Below the pieces are notes generated by a model, which saw only the letters and a list, made by a program, of their open reading frames with translations, did not search any database and was not told the origin of the DNA. From Ruegeria sp. EL01 (GTDB lineage Bacteria; Pseudomonadota; Alphaproteobacteria; Rhodobacterales; Rhodobacteraceae), in contig NZ_OMPS01000046.1 of assembly GCF_900313035.1 (NCBI RefSeq), positions 186,001 through 250,000 on the forward strand: 64,000 nucleotides of DNA, read 5' to 3'. Position 1 is the stretch's first letter; every line of letters starts with the position of its first letter. A program made the position numbers and the translations under genes. Positions 8,960 through 17,758 of this stretch are shown piece after piece.

Positions 8960-10162
8960 ATGCGTCCGGCTCAATCACCCCCATCCTTGATCACGCTGGT
9001 CTTTGCAACAGCCCTGTCCGTGCTGTCGCTAAACATGTTCCTGCCGTCCTTGGCACGGATGGGAGAGGATTTTCAGGTCGACTATGCCTTGGTGAACCTG
9101 TCAGTCGCAGGATATCTGGCGGTGTCCGCGGCACTGCAACTGATCATGGGGCCCTTGTCAGACCGATATGGGCGGCGGCCCGTGTTGTTGATCTGCATGG
9201 CGATCTTTGCGTGCGCGTCCGTCGGATGTGTAATGGCCGAGTCGATCTGGGTGTTCCTGGGGTTTCGCTTGCTGCAGGCGGCAGTGGTTGCCGGGCCTGT
9301 GCTGTCCAGCGCCTCAATCCGCGACATGTATCCGCCAAACGAGGCTGCCAGCAAGCTGGGCTATGTGGCCATGGCCATGGCGCTGGCACCAATGCTTGGG
9401 CCGATGCTGGGCGGGGCATTGGATTCGCTGTTTGGGTGGCGCGCCGGGTTTGTTCTGTATTCGACACTGGGGGCAGGGATGCTGGTGCTGCTTTGGGCGG
9501 ATATGGGAGAAACCAATACGGATCGATCTTCGACCTTTGTAGCGCAACTCCGCGAATATCCGCATCTGTTCCGGGCGCGCAGGTTCTGGGGTTACGCCTT
9601 ATGTGCGGCGTTTTCGATCGGCGGATTTTTCAGCTTTATCACGGGTGCGCCATTGGTGGCGGCGGCATGGTTCGACCTTAGCCCGGCGATGCTGGGATTG
9701 GGGATCGGGATCATCACCGGAGGCTTCATGGTCGGCAACTTTATCACCGGGCGCATTGCCGCCAACACGCGGCTGACAACGATGATCTTGATCGGCCGAG
9801 TGGTTGCGTCTGTTGGGCCGTTCTGCGGACTGCTCCTTTTCCTGTCCGATTTGGGATCGGTCTGGGTTTTCTTCGGCTCGGCCATCTTTGTCGGTTTCGG
9901 CAATGGTCTGACGAACGCCAACGCCTCGGCCGGGTTGATGTCTGTCCGACCCAAGCTTGCGGGCAGTGCAGCAGGTCTGTCTGGCGCAATGATCGTGGCG
10001 TTGGGGGCCGTGCTGACGACCCTGACAGGTGCACTGGTCAGCGCAGAAAACGGGCCGTTTCTGGTGTTGGGAATGATGTGCGCCAGCAGCTTCTTTGGTC
10101 TGTTGGCGGTGCTTTATGTGCGCTGGGTCGACCTTCACGATCCGCTGCCGGATACAATCTGA
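8960..10162 (+). CDS. Bcr/CflA-type multidrug efflux MFS transporter
   Basis: About 400 residues with 12 membrane segments. The N-terminus carries LSLNMFLPSLARMGEDFQVDYALVNLSVAGYL and GPLSDRYGRRPVLL, the hallmarks of the DHA1 Bcr/CflA drug:proton antiporters, followed by LLQAAVVAGPVLSSASIRDMY. I prefer the ATG at 8960 (MRPAQSPPSLITL). A GTG at 8918 in the same frame would add 14 residues; its nearby AGGGG is too close to be convincing. Likely exports small toxic compounds from the inner membrane. It is divergent from the ABC-F gene. Confidence 0.87.
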   Translation: MRPAQSPPSLITLVFATALSVLSLNMFLPSLARMGEDFQVDYALVNLSVAGYLAVSAALQLIMGPLSDRYGRRPVLLICMAIFACASVGCVMAESIWVFLGFRLLQAAVVAGPVLSSASIRDMYPPNEAASKLGYVAMAMALAPMLGPMLGGALDSLFGWRAGFVLYSTLGAGMLVLLWADMGETNTDRSSTFVAQLREYPHLFRARRFWGYALCAAFSIGGFFSFITGAPLVAAAWFDLSPAMLGLGIGIITGGFMVGNFITGRIAANTRLTTMILIGRVVASVGPFCGLLLFLSDLGSVWVFFGSAIFVGFGNGLTNANASAGLMSVRPKLAGSAAGLSGAMIVALGAVLTTLTGALVSAENGPFLVLGMMCASSFFGLLAVLYVRWVDLHDPLPDTI

Positions 10163-10277
10163 CCGCCAATCATCTAAGCGGCCTATCATTCCACTTTTCA
10201 CGAAGCCAATACCATGTTACGCGGCGCGCGATGGATTTGGGCGCGAACCCCGCGCTATCACGTAAGGAGAGGCCGAC

Positions 10278-10700
10278 ATGGCACTGGAACGCACATTCTC
10301 GATCATCAAACCCGATGCAACCCGCCGCAACCTGACCGGCAAGATCAACGCCAAGTTCGAAGACGCAGGCCTGCGCGTCGTCGCGCAAAAGCGTATCCAT
10401 ATGACCAAAGCCCAAGCCGGCAAGTTCTATGACGTGCATGCCGAGCGTCCGTTTTATGACGAGCTGTGCGAATTCATGTCGTCCGAGCCGGTCATTGTTC
10501 AGGTTCTGGAAGGCGAAGGCGCCATAGCCAAGAATCGCGAAGTCATGGGCGCAACCAACCCTGCCGACGCAGCGCCTGGTACTATTCGTGCAGAATTTGC
10601 TGAATCTGTTGGCGAGAACTCGGTTCACGGATCGGACGCTCCGGAAACTGCCGCTGTCGAGATCGCTTACTTCTTCTCCGGCATCGAACTGGTCGGCTAA
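10278..10700 (+). CDS. ndk: Nucleoside diphosphate kinase
   Basis: A 140-residue enzyme of full family length. It transfers the gamma phosphate from ATP to nucleoside diphosphates through a phosphohistidine. Family marks are [15 protein letters not shown] at the start, [18 protein letters not shown] in the middle, and the active-site motif NSVHGSD with His117. A good ribosome site (AAGGAGA) lies 8-9 bases before the ATG. It is a single-gene unit closed by a terminator shared with the convergent TfoX-C gene. Confidence 0.97.
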   Translation: MALERTFSIIKPDATRRNLTGKINAKFEDAGLRVVAQKRIHMTKAQAGKFYDVHAERPFYDELCEFMSSEPVIVQVLEGEGAIAKNREVMGATNPADAAPGTIRAEFAESVGENSVHGSDAPETAAVEIAYFFSGIELVG

Positions 10701-10722
10701 TCCGTCATTCTTAGCGAATTTG

Positions 10723-10756
10723 AGGGCCGTATCCGTTGTTGGACGCGGCCCTTTTA
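10723..10756. terminator. Terminator between ndk and TfoX-C gene
   Basis: An imperfect 12 bp stem (AGGGCCGTATCC against GGACGCGGCCCT, one mismatch and one wobble) with a 6-base loop is followed on the plus strand by TTTT. It lies between convergent genes and may serve both. Confidence 0.7.
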
Positions 10757-10765
10757 TGTGGCCGA

Positions 10766-11113
10766 TCAATCCATCTTGAGATCTTTGGCCGCAACGCGCA
10801 CGCCGATCGCATCCAGTTCTGAGATCATCTGGTTTTCAGGTGCGGGACGCGCACTGGCTTTGATCGCGTCAAACCTTTGACGCAGGGCTTTCTTCTCTTC
10901 GCCCTTGCAATCGTTCCAGGGGCGACCCTGCAATCCCATAACCAGAACATAATACCCAATGAAATGCGGCTTGGTGCCAGATTGCAGCAATCGGCCATAG
11001 GCCTCATCCGCGCCCAGCTCTCGTAACTCGTCTGCTGAATGAATTCCAGCTTCTGCGCAGGCCTGTTCAAAAGCCGGACCAAGGTTTCGAATGGTTGAGA
11101 CGGGGTCAGTCAT
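10766..11113 (-). CDS. TfoX C-terminal domain protein
   Basis: A 115-residue protein whose first 85 residues match the TfoX C-terminal helical domain: IRNLGPAFEQACAEAGIHSADELRELGADEAYGRLL, then GLQGRPWNDC and a lysine-rich helix. In gamma-proteobacteria TfoX/Sxy promotes competence genes. Stand-alone C-terminal domains like this one are common in Rhodobacteraceae and have no proven role. It is transcribed alone, towards ndk. Confidence 0.85.
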   Translation of the reverse strand: MTDPVSTIRNLGPAFEQACAEAGIHSADELRELGADEAYGRLLQSGTKPHFIGYYVLVMGLQGRPWNDCKGEEKKALRQRFDAIKASARPAPENQMISELDAIGVRVAAKDLKMD

Positions 11114-11259
11114 TTCCTTGTCTTAGCCCCGCAGCCTTTAGCTGTCACCCGCGTATTGATCGGTTCAACCCAGATTATTGTTGATAGGCAGATTGAACTG
11201 AGTTCTCATGCTTTCATGGAGGTCATCGCGCATAAAGGCAGACCTCGGAGAGGCAATTC

Positions 11260-12780
11260 ATGACGATGAAAAATGCAGGGTTTTTCGTACTGCCACTCTT
11301 GTTTGATGACACTACATTTGAACAGATGCAGGAAGGTCTTTCGGTCAAAATCGAACCCACGTCTGCACCAAGGTCGTTCACTTTGTTAGACTGCCACGAC
11401 CAGTCGCTAAGGGCCAAGGGTCGGCTGTTGATCCAGACCGATGGGATGTTGCAGCTTTTGCAAAGCGATGGGCAGTCGTTCATCCAACGCTGCCAAGGCA
11501 AAGACCAGTTTGCCCGGGATTTGCCAGCTGGTCCTGTACGCAACGCATTGAAGGGGTTTCCTGTTCTGAGGGCTTTGATCGCGGTCGGTCAGGGTGAAAT
11601 CCAAACCAGATCTCTGGCCATTCTGGATGATCTGCAAAAGACACAAGTACGCGGTTCTGTATGGTCGATGTCGACGGATGTGGGGCGAGTGACCGTTGTC
11701 GGGATCGAGAAATTGCGCGGTTATGAACGGGTGTTTGCCAAGACCCATGCAGCGCTGGCTGAGAAAGCGGCACAAGACGAACGTTTTGAAGCGGTGTACC
11801 AGGGGCTTTTTCCCGAAATGCGCCCATATCAGGCCAAGCCCGAAATTCATCTTGGCAAAAACGAACCCTCAATTGAGGTCGCGGCCGATATCATCCGCAC
11901 ATACTTGGCAGTCGCACGACAAAACGAAGACGGCGTGATCGCTGATACCGATACAGAGTTCCTGCATGATTACCGCATTTCTTTGCGTAAAATTCGCTCG
12001 GTCATCAGCCTGTTCAAAGGGGTGTTGTCGGAAAGTCAGACCGTTGAACTAAAGCAGCTCTTTTCGGAGCTCATGGCACCGACGGGACGTATGCGCGATC
12101 TCGATGTCTATCTTTTAGAAAAAGACATGTATTTCAAATTGATCCCGCCTAACCTTCATGCAGGATTGCAGGCGATGTTTGATGAATTTCATGAAGAACG
12201 CGCGCAAGAGTTTTCTCGGCTGAAGCGCCGGTTGCGAAGCGCCGCATACGACAGGACGATGAAGGACTTAAGCGCAACATTTGATGGCGCCAATCAGTTG
12301 GAACCGGGCCAGAATGCACAGCGCGGAGCCTATGGATATGCCTGCACCTTGATCTGGAAGCGCAATCGCAAGGTTTGCAAACTGGCGCGCAGCATCAGCA
12401 AGGACACACCAGATGAACTGGTGCATGATCTGCGGATCGATTGCAAAAAATTGCGATACCTGATGGAGTTCTTTGCGCCGTTGTTTGACGCCAATGACTT
12501 TAAAGCCATCATCAAGCCTTTGAAAAAGCTACAGGATAACCTTGGCTTGTTTAACGATTTCTCGGTGCAACAAGAGGCGTTGCTGAGCTTTGTTTCACGG
12601 CAAAGCACCACACAAGGTCGCGTTGATGCGCAGATCGGACTGGCTGCGGGCGGCCTTATCGCGGTGTTGGACCAACGCCAACGGGCCGAGCGGGATCGGG
12701 TTATGTCGAGCTTTCAGCTATTCGATGGACCGGACATTCGACATCTGTTTCGCAGCTTGTTTCATCAGACAAAGGGGTAA
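11260..12780 (+). CDS. CHAD domain protein
   Basis: A 506-residue protein. The C-terminal 300 residues form a CHAD domain, with its two conserved helical repeats FLHDYRISLRKIRSVISLFKG (about 231) and ELVHDLRIDCKKLRYLMEFF (about 387); the basic and His residues line a polyphosphate-binding channel in studied members. The N-terminal 190 residues are divergent and might be a degraded CYTH-type domain, though I see no ExExK motif there. It starts a three-gene unit: ParA follows after 3 bases and CYTH overlaps ParA. Probably binds polyphosphate or polyphosphate granules. Confidence 0.88.
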   Translation: MTMKNAGFFVLPLLFDDTTFEQMQEGLSVKIEPTSAPRSFTLLDCHDQSLRAKGRLLIQTDGMLQLLQSDGQSFIQRCQGKDQFARDLPAGPVRNALKGFPVLRALIAVGQGEIQTRSLAILDDLQKTQVRGSVWSMSTDVGRVTVVGIEKLRGYERVFAKTHAALAEKAAQDERFEAVYQGLFPEMRPYQAKPEIHLGKNEPSIEVAADIIRTYLAVARQNEDGVIADTDTEFLHDYRISLRKIRSVISLFKGVLSESQTVELKQLFSELMAPTGRMRDLDVYLLEKDMYFKLIPPNLHAGLQAMFDEFHEERAQEFSRLKRRLRSAAYDRTMKDLSATFDGANQLEPGQNAQRGAYGYACTLIWKRNRKVCKLARSISKDTPDELVHDLRIDCKKLRYLMEFFAPLFDANDFKAIIKPLKKLQDNLGLFNDFSVQQEALLSFVSRQSTTQGRVDAQIGLAAGGLIAVLDQRQRAERDRVMSSFQLFDGPDIRHLFRSLFHQTKG

Positions 12781-12783
12781 GGA

Positions 12784-13539
12784 ATGAAGATCATTGCCTG
12801 TTACAGCAACAAAGGGGGTGTCGGTAAAACCGCGACTTCGGTGAACTTGGCCCATGCCTATGCGCAGGCGGGCAAACAGGTCTTGCTGTGCGATCTTGAT
12901 CCGCAAGGTGCCTCAAGCTTCTATTTTCGGGTCAAACCCTCGAAAAAGCTGACCGAAGCCCGTTTTTTCGAAGACGTCAAACGGTTCACGAATGCCATTC
13001 GGGCCAGCGATTTCGAAGGGTTGGATGTGTTGCCCGCCAACCTGACCTTTCGCGACTTCGATGTCTTCTTGTCTCGAATGCGAAACAAACGCTCGCGCCT
13101 GAAAAAGGCCCTGACTTCGGCTTGCAGCGACTATGACGTGATTATATTGGACTGCCCTCCGAACTTTTCGACCCTGTCCGAGAACATCTTCAAGGCGGCA
13201 GATGAGATCATTGTACCGGTCATCCCAACAACATTGTCCGAGCGGACGTTCGATCAACTGATACGCTTTTTCGACGAACACAAACTGAGAAAGAAAAAGC
13301 TGCGCGCGTTCTTTTCCATGGTGCAACTGCGCAAGACCCTGCACCAAGACACAATGCAGAATATGCGCATGGCGTATCGTAAGCGGTTCCTGCAGACCTC
13401 TGTACCTTTCGCGGCAGACATCGAAAAAATGGGGCAGCATCGCGCACCGGTCAGTATCTATGCCGGGCGCAGCCCGGCCAGTGATGCGTATCAAGCGTTG
13501 TATGACGAGTTGGAAAACGGAGTGGTGTCATCCAAATGA
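12784..13539 (+). CDS. ParA/MinD-type partitioning ATPase
   Basis: A 251-residue cytoplasmic ATPase with the deviant Walker A SNKGGVGKTATS near the N-terminus, the A' motif VLLCDLDPQGASSFYF, and the Walker B VIILDCPPNF. This is a standard orphan ParA: no parB gene or parS-like repeat lies next to it. Instead it sits between CHAD and CYTH genes with a 3-base gap upstream and a 4-base ATGA overlap downstream. Orphan ParA proteins position cellular cargo on the nucleoid. Its placement suggests the cargo is a polyphosphate-associated body, which is inference. Confidence 0.9.
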   Translation: MKIIACYSNKGGVGKTATSVNLAHAYAQAGKQVLLCDLDPQGASSFYFRVKPSKKLTEARFFEDVKRFTNAIRASDFEGLDVLPANLTFRDFDVFLSRMRNKRSRLKKALTSACSDYDVIILDCPPNFSTLSENIFKAADEIIVPVIPTTLSERTFDQLIRFFDEHKLRKKKLRAFFSMVQLRKTLHQDTMQNMRMAYRKRFLQTSVPFAADIEKMGQHRAPVSIYAGRSPASDAYQALYDELENGVVSSK

Positions 13540-14003
13540 GTATGGAAATCGAACGCAAGTTTCTTGTCGCCGAGCTGCCAGACCTGAGCGGTACGCAAAA
13601 AGCAGTGGTGCGTCAGGGGTATTTGACGGTACCAGACGATTCCACCGAGCTGCGATTGCGCCAGAAGAACGACAGCTATTTCCTGACGCTCAAAGGCAGG
13701 GGCAGCCTGGTGCGGGTTGAACGCGAGGCTGAAATCTCTGCGGAGCAATTCGAGACATTCTGGCCTGAAACGGAAGGGCGACGGGTCGAAAAAGAGCGCT
13801 ATACCGGAAGCTTGCCCGACGGGCGTGTTTTTGAGCTGGATGTGTTTTCCGGCGATCTGGCACCTTTGCGGTTGGTGGAAGTTGAGTTTGCCACCGAAGC
13901 CGAGGCGTTGTCATACATCCCACCAGCTTGGTTCGGTGCGGATGTGACAGAAGATAAGCGCTATAAAAACAAGGTGATGGCAATCAATGGCGTGCCGACC
14001 TAA
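13536..14003 (+). CDS. CYTH domain protein (triphosphate tunnel family)
   Basis: A 155-residue single-domain CYTH protein opening with MSMEIERKFLV, which contains the family's ExExK metal/substrate motif. The tunnel strands follow, with alternating charged residues (ELRLRQK, YFLTLKG, VEREAEIS, FELDVF, RLVEVEF). Members hydrolyse inorganic triphosphate or short polyphosphate, or make cyclic AMP in a few cases. With CHAD in the same unit, tripolyphosphatase is the likeliest role. The start is coupled to the ParA stop (ATGA). It ends overlapping the convergent histidine kinase by four bases. Confidence 0.9.
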   Translation: MSMEIERKFLVAELPDLSGTQKAVVRQGYLTVPDDSTELRLRQKNDSYFLTLKGRGSLVRVEREAEISAEQFETFWPETEGRRVEKERYTGSLPDGRVFELDVFSGDLAPLRLVEVEFATEAEALSYIPPAWFGADVTEDKRYKNKVMAINGVPT

Positions 14004-15370
14004 GGCCGATGCGCCAGGTTGAGCGTTGTCTCAAGACCGGGATCGCAGTTGCGTGCCACGAACGCGCCGCCATGCATGTGCGAAATGGCTGCCACCAGCG
14101 CCAGCCCCAAACCTGCGTTGCGTTCGGTGCGCGCCGGATCAAGCGTGACAAAAGGCAATTGCAACCGGGGCAGATCTTCTGACGGAACGCCGGGTCCCCG
14201 GTCGCGCACGCTCAGACGGGTGAATCCGCCATCCTCGGCAATCGAGATCGTGACGACCGTATCTTCCGGGGCATAGCGCATAGCGTTTTCAAGCAGGTTG
14301 GACAAAGCCTGTGACAATAGGGGGCGGTGTCCCTGAATAGGGGCGGCCTGACCAGTGATTTCAAGTCGAATGCCCTGATCTGCTGCGACGGGCTCATAAA
14401 GCTCGACTACGTCACCAACAAGTTGCTGCAGATCCACCTCTTCGAACTGTTCGCGCCCCAGACCAGCTTCGGCGCGTGAAATCTCGGTCAGCTGTCCCAA
14501 CACCCTCAGAACATGGTCAATTTCACCGGTTGCGCGAGCGATATCGATCTCTCGTTCCTGATCGCTTTTGCTTGGGTCCGCCAAGGCTTCGACCCTTTGC
14601 CGCAGGCGTGACAAAGGGGACCGAAGATCATGGGCAATCGAGTTGGAGGTTGTACGCAGGTTGCTGACCAACTCTTCGATCCGGTCGAGCATGTTGTTCA
14701 GCGTCCCGGCGACCTGATCGAATTCATCCCCGGTTCCGCGCAGGGGCATGCGTCGGGATAGATCGCCAGAAACGATATTGTCTGCCGTATTGGCGATGTC
14801 CGACAGCCGCGAAAACACCAGACGGGTAAAAAGCCAGCCCGTCAGAACACTCAGAACCAGCGCAATTCCCAGGGCCAAAACAACTGAACGCAACAAAACC
14901 CGGTCGAATTGCTGGCGCGCGACGGCGTCCCGCCCGACAAGCAAACGCTCGCGACCGGGCAACCGAATGGAGGCTGCCGAGACGGGTACCAGTTGGTCGT
15001 TGTCAGCGCGGCGCAATTCCAGATCAACCCAGCCGCTGCCAGCTGTGATGTCAGCCGGCCAGTATTTCAGGTTTCCGACAAGTTTGACGCCGTTTCGATC
15101 CGTCAAAAGATACAAAGCGTCCCGTTCGGACGCACTCGGCAAGCGCCGCTCGATGGCTGAAATCAGCCCGATCAACCCGCGTCTTTCGTATTCATCCGCC
15201 AACCCCGTGAGCTCTGCGGACACGACCGAGCGTGTTTCGGATTCAATGCTGCGATTGGCCGTGACATAGACCAAAGCCAATACCGTTGCCGTCAGAATGG
15301 TGCTGAGGATCATACTGGCGGCAACAAGGCGCGTCCGCGAATTGTTAAGGGAAAGCCTAAGGTTATCCAT
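14000..15370 (-). CDS. Sensor histidine kinase
   Basis: A 456-residue inner-membrane kinase. Two membrane segments (about 16-38 and 160-185) bracket a periplasmic sensor region of about 120 residues. A HAMP linker (about 180-235), a HisKA domain with the phospho-acceptor His247 (SIAHDLRSPLSRLR), and an ATPase domain with N box (LSNLLENAMRYAPED), DRGPGVP and GLGLALV follow. It overlaps the response-regulator stop by eight bases and is the last gene of a unit that begins with the Do-type protease, so it probably senses envelope stress. Confidence 0.9.
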   Translation of the reverse strand: MDNLRLSLNNSRTRLVAASMILSTILTATVLALVYVTANRSIESETRSVVSAELTGLADEYERRGLIGLISAIERRLPSASERDALYLLTDRNGVKLVGNLKYWPADITAGSGWVDLELRRADNDQLVPVSAASIRLPGRERLLVGRDAVARQQFDRVLLRSVVLALGIALVLSVLTGWLFTRLVFSRLSDIANTADNIVSGDLSRRMPLRGTGDEFDQVAGTLNNMLDRIEELVSNLRTTSNSIAHDLRSPLSRLRQRVEALADPSKSDQEREIDIARATGEIDHVLRVLGQLTEISRAEAGLGREQFEEVDLQQLVGDVVELYEPVAADQGIRLEITGQAAPIQGHRPLLSQALSNLLENAMRYAPEDTVVTISIAEDGGFTRLSVRDRGPGVPSEDLPRLQLPFVTLDPARTERNAGLGLALVAAISHMHGGAFVARNCDPGLETTLNLAHRP

Positions 15371-16043
15371 CCGACATCATGTAACCCGCTCCGCGGACGG
15401 TTTCAATCAGTGGTACGTCTCCGCCTTCGTCAAGCTGACGCCTAAGCTTGGAGATATGAACGTCGACGACATTGGTGTTCGGGTCAAAATGATAATCCCA
15501 AACCCCCTCCAGAAGCATGGTGCGTGACACCACACGGTTTTTGCGGCGCAGGAAAAACTCCAGAATCTGAAACTCGCGCGGGGTCAGAGTGATTTCATGC
15601 CCGTCACGGGCGACCTTGCGGGTCAGCAGGTCCATCTCAAGGTCTTTACAGGTCAGGGTAGGCGTCTCCTCAGACTCTTGCGGGCGCCGCAACAAAGCTT
15701 CGATCCTGGCGTGCAGTTCCTGAAAGGAGAAGGGTTTGACAAGATAGTCATCCGCGCCCGACCGCAGTCCTTTGACCCGTTCGTCTACAGCGCTCATGGC
15801 GGTCAGCATCAGAACTGGCGTCTTCAGGCCAGCGGCACGCATGGACTTGATCAGGGACAGCCCATCCAGGCCCGGCAACATTCGGTCCAGAACGACGGCA
15901 TCAAAGCCACCATCCGTAGCGTGGTACAATCCTTCGCGGCCATCAGCGGCAGCTTCAACCACATACCCTTCTTCGCCAAACCCTTTGGCGATGAACTCAC
16001 GGGTATCTTCATCGTCTTCGACAATTAGCAGGCGACGGCTCAT
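15363..16043 (-). CDS. OmpR/PhoB-type response regulator
   Basis: A 226-residue two-domain regulator. The receiver domain has the acidic pair ED/D near residues 9-11, phospho-acceptor Asp53 (VVLDRMLPGLDG), and conserved Lys in YLVKPFSFQEL. The C-terminal winged helix has LTPREFQILEFFLRR and VDVHISKLRRQLD. AAGGAT lies just upstream of the ATG. It is immediately followed by its kinase and lies 178 bp after the Do-type protease gene on the same strand, the layout of an envelope-stress system like CpxAR-DegP. The regulon cannot be read from the sequence. Confidence 0.92.
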   Translation of the reverse strand: MSRRLLIVEDDEDTREFIAKGFGEEGYVVEAAADGREGLYHATDGGFDAVVLDRMLPGLDGLSLIKSMRAAGLKTPVLMLTAMSAVDERVKGLRSGADDYLVKPFSFQELHARIEALLRRPQESEETPTLTCKDLEMDLLTRKVARDGHEITLTPREFQILEFFLRRKNRVVSRTMLLEGVWDYHFDPNTNVVDVHISKLRRQLDEGGDVPLIETVRGAGYMMSDG

Positions 16044-16104
16044 GATCGGGGATCCTTTCTATCAGGATTTAAACACAATTTTTGAACAAAGCACATGGTT
16101 TGGT

Positions 16105-16137
16105 CTTGCCGGGTGCGCCCTGTGCACACCCGGCAAG
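16105..16137 (-). terminator. Hairpin between protease and regulator genes
   Basis: A strong inverted repeat (CTTGCCGGGTG paired with CACCCGGCAAG, loop of about 10 bases) lies in the 178 bp between the protease stop and the regulator start. No run of T follows on the minus strand, so it is more likely a partial terminator or mRNA-stability element that lowers regulator and kinase expression relative to the protease. Confidence 0.5.
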
Positions 16138-16221
16138 CCCGACGGATCGCGGACAAATCAAATCCGCCGGGGTGAGGCGCGCGCCAGATTTCCCCATCAT
16201 GTGGCGCGCGCGGCTCTCGGG

Positions 16222-17655
16222 TCAGGCGATTTCGACGGCGACAAAGATTTGGCTGCCGCCACGATTGATCAGTACCAGCGCCGGGTCGGTCTTTTCGCTG
16301 TCTAACGCAGCCTTCAACGCGTCCGGTGTCGCGGTGTCCTGAGACCCGAGTTTTACGATCACGTCGCCACGTTGCAGACCGGCTTTGGCCGCCGGGCTAT
16401 CAGGCTCCAGGTCGGTGACAACCACACCATCCACGGTATCGCCAACGCCCATCTCAGCCCGTGCTGCTTCGGTCAGTGGTGCAACGGATACACCTAACGC
16501 TGTGCCCGACACAGTGGTGTCAACAGTGCTGTCCACGTCTGCCTCGGCAGTTTGGTGTTGGCCGATCGTCAGCTCCACCTGTTCCTGTTTGCCGTCGCGC
16601 AGGACGGTTAGAACGCTGTTGGTGCCGACTTTGGTGGTTCCAACCAGAATGGGCAGATCGCGGCTTGAATCGACGGCATCGTCATTGAAGGACAAAATCA
16701 CGTCACCTTGCTGCAATACACCATCCGCCGGGCTGCCAGAGACAACATCGGAAACCAGGGCACCGCTTGACGCCTCAATACCAAGTGCGGCAGCAAGTTC
16801 TGGGCTGACATTTTGGATCGACACGCCCAGCCAGCCACGGCTGATCTCACCATCATCGCGCAGATCGGCTGAGATATGTTCGACGATGTTCGACGTGACA
16901 GCAAAACCAAGACCGACGGAGCCGCCGCTGGGTGAATAAATGGCCGAATTCACGCCAACCACTTCACCTTCCATGTTGAATAGGGGGCCGCCCGAGTTGC
17001 CTTTGTTGATGGCCGCGTCTGTTTGGATGAACTCGGCATAAGGCCCTTGCGAGATGCTGCGGCCTTTGGCCGAAACAATGCCTGTTGTGACGGTCGAACT
17101 CAGCCCAAACGGGTTGCCAATTGCCACAACATCTTCACCGACGCGAATGACATCGCTGTCGCCCAGATCCACGGCCTGAAGGGTTTCGCCCGCATCAATC
17201 TTAAGTACGGCAAGATCGGTCAGCGGGTCTGTCCCGACGACTTCGGCTTCAAACTCACGGTCGTCGCTCAGTCGTACTGTGACGGTGGAGGCATTGTCGA
17301 CAACATGATGATTGGTGACGATGTAACCTTCCTCATCCAGTACAAAGCCCGATCCCAACCCCTGCGACGGTCCGCGATCGGGCGTGTTGAACCCTTCGGG
17401 CCCGCCGAAGCGTTTAAAAAACTCTCCGAAAGGATGACCTTCGAAATCAAAGTCCTGACCCTGCGTTGGTGTTATAGCGTCTTGTGCGGCGATGATCGTC
17501 ACGACAGACGGCGATACAGTCTCGACCAGATCGGCCAAGGCTTCGTCCGCCAGCGAGGGCAGAGCCGTCGTTGCAAGCAATGCGGCGCCGAGGGCGCTGA
17601 TGCCCATCCAGTTGGATGTATGCGGTAAAAGAAGCGAGGATTTGCGGGTGCTCAT
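16222..17655 (-). CDS. Do/DegP-type periplasmic serine protease
   Basis: 477 residues from the ATG at 17655, which has AGGAG 7 bases upstream; a longer open frame to 17742 lacks support. A signal peptide (about 1-36) leads to a trypsin-like domain with His117 (TNHHV), Asp147 (DLAVLKID) and Ser221 (GNSGGPL), so the triad is intact. Two PDZ domains follow (about 260-350 and 380-475). It degrades or refolds damaged periplasmic proteins. It is the first gene of the unit with the response regulator and kinase. A palindrome about 90 bases upstream may be its operator. Confidence 0.93.
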   Translation of the reverse strand: MSTRKSSLLLPHTSNWMGISALGAALLATTALPSLADEALADLVETVSPSVVTIIAAQDAITPTQGQDFDFEGHPFGEFFKRFGGPEGFNTPDRGPSQGLGSGFVLDEEGYIVTNHHVVDNASTVTVRLSDDREFEAEVVGTDPLTDLAVLKIDAGETLQAVDLGDSDVIRVGEDVVAIGNPFGLSSTVTTGIVSAKGRSISQGPYAEFIQTDAAINKGNSGGPLFNMEGEVVGVNSAIYSPSGGSVGLGFAVTSNIVEHISADLRDDGEISRGWLGVSIQNVSPELAAALGIEASSGALVSDVVSGSPADGVLQQGDVILSFNDDAVDSSRDLPILVGTTKVGTNSVLTVLRDGKQEQVELTIGQHQTAEADVDSTVDTTVSGTALGVSVAPLTEAARAEMGVGDTVDGVVVTDLEPDSPAAKAGLQRGDVIVKLGSQDTATPDALKAALDSEKTDPALVLINRGGSQIFVAVEIA

Positions 17656-17740
17656 TTTGGTCTCCTGTTTGAAGCGCACGATATCGGCCGCGCGTTGAAA
17701 CAAGACATGGAGGGCTAACCTTTGCGGTTCCTGACCGGTC

Positions 17741-17758
17741 AATTAAGAAAACTTAATT
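17741..17758. promoter_or_regulatory. Palindrome upstream of protease gene
   Basis: A perfect inverted repeat AATTAAG-AAAA-CTTAATT lies 86-103 bases before the protease start. Its position and symmetry fit a regulator binding site, possibly for the OmpR-type regulator encoded in the same unit. It is also simple and AT-rich, so chance is possible. Confidence 0.4.
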
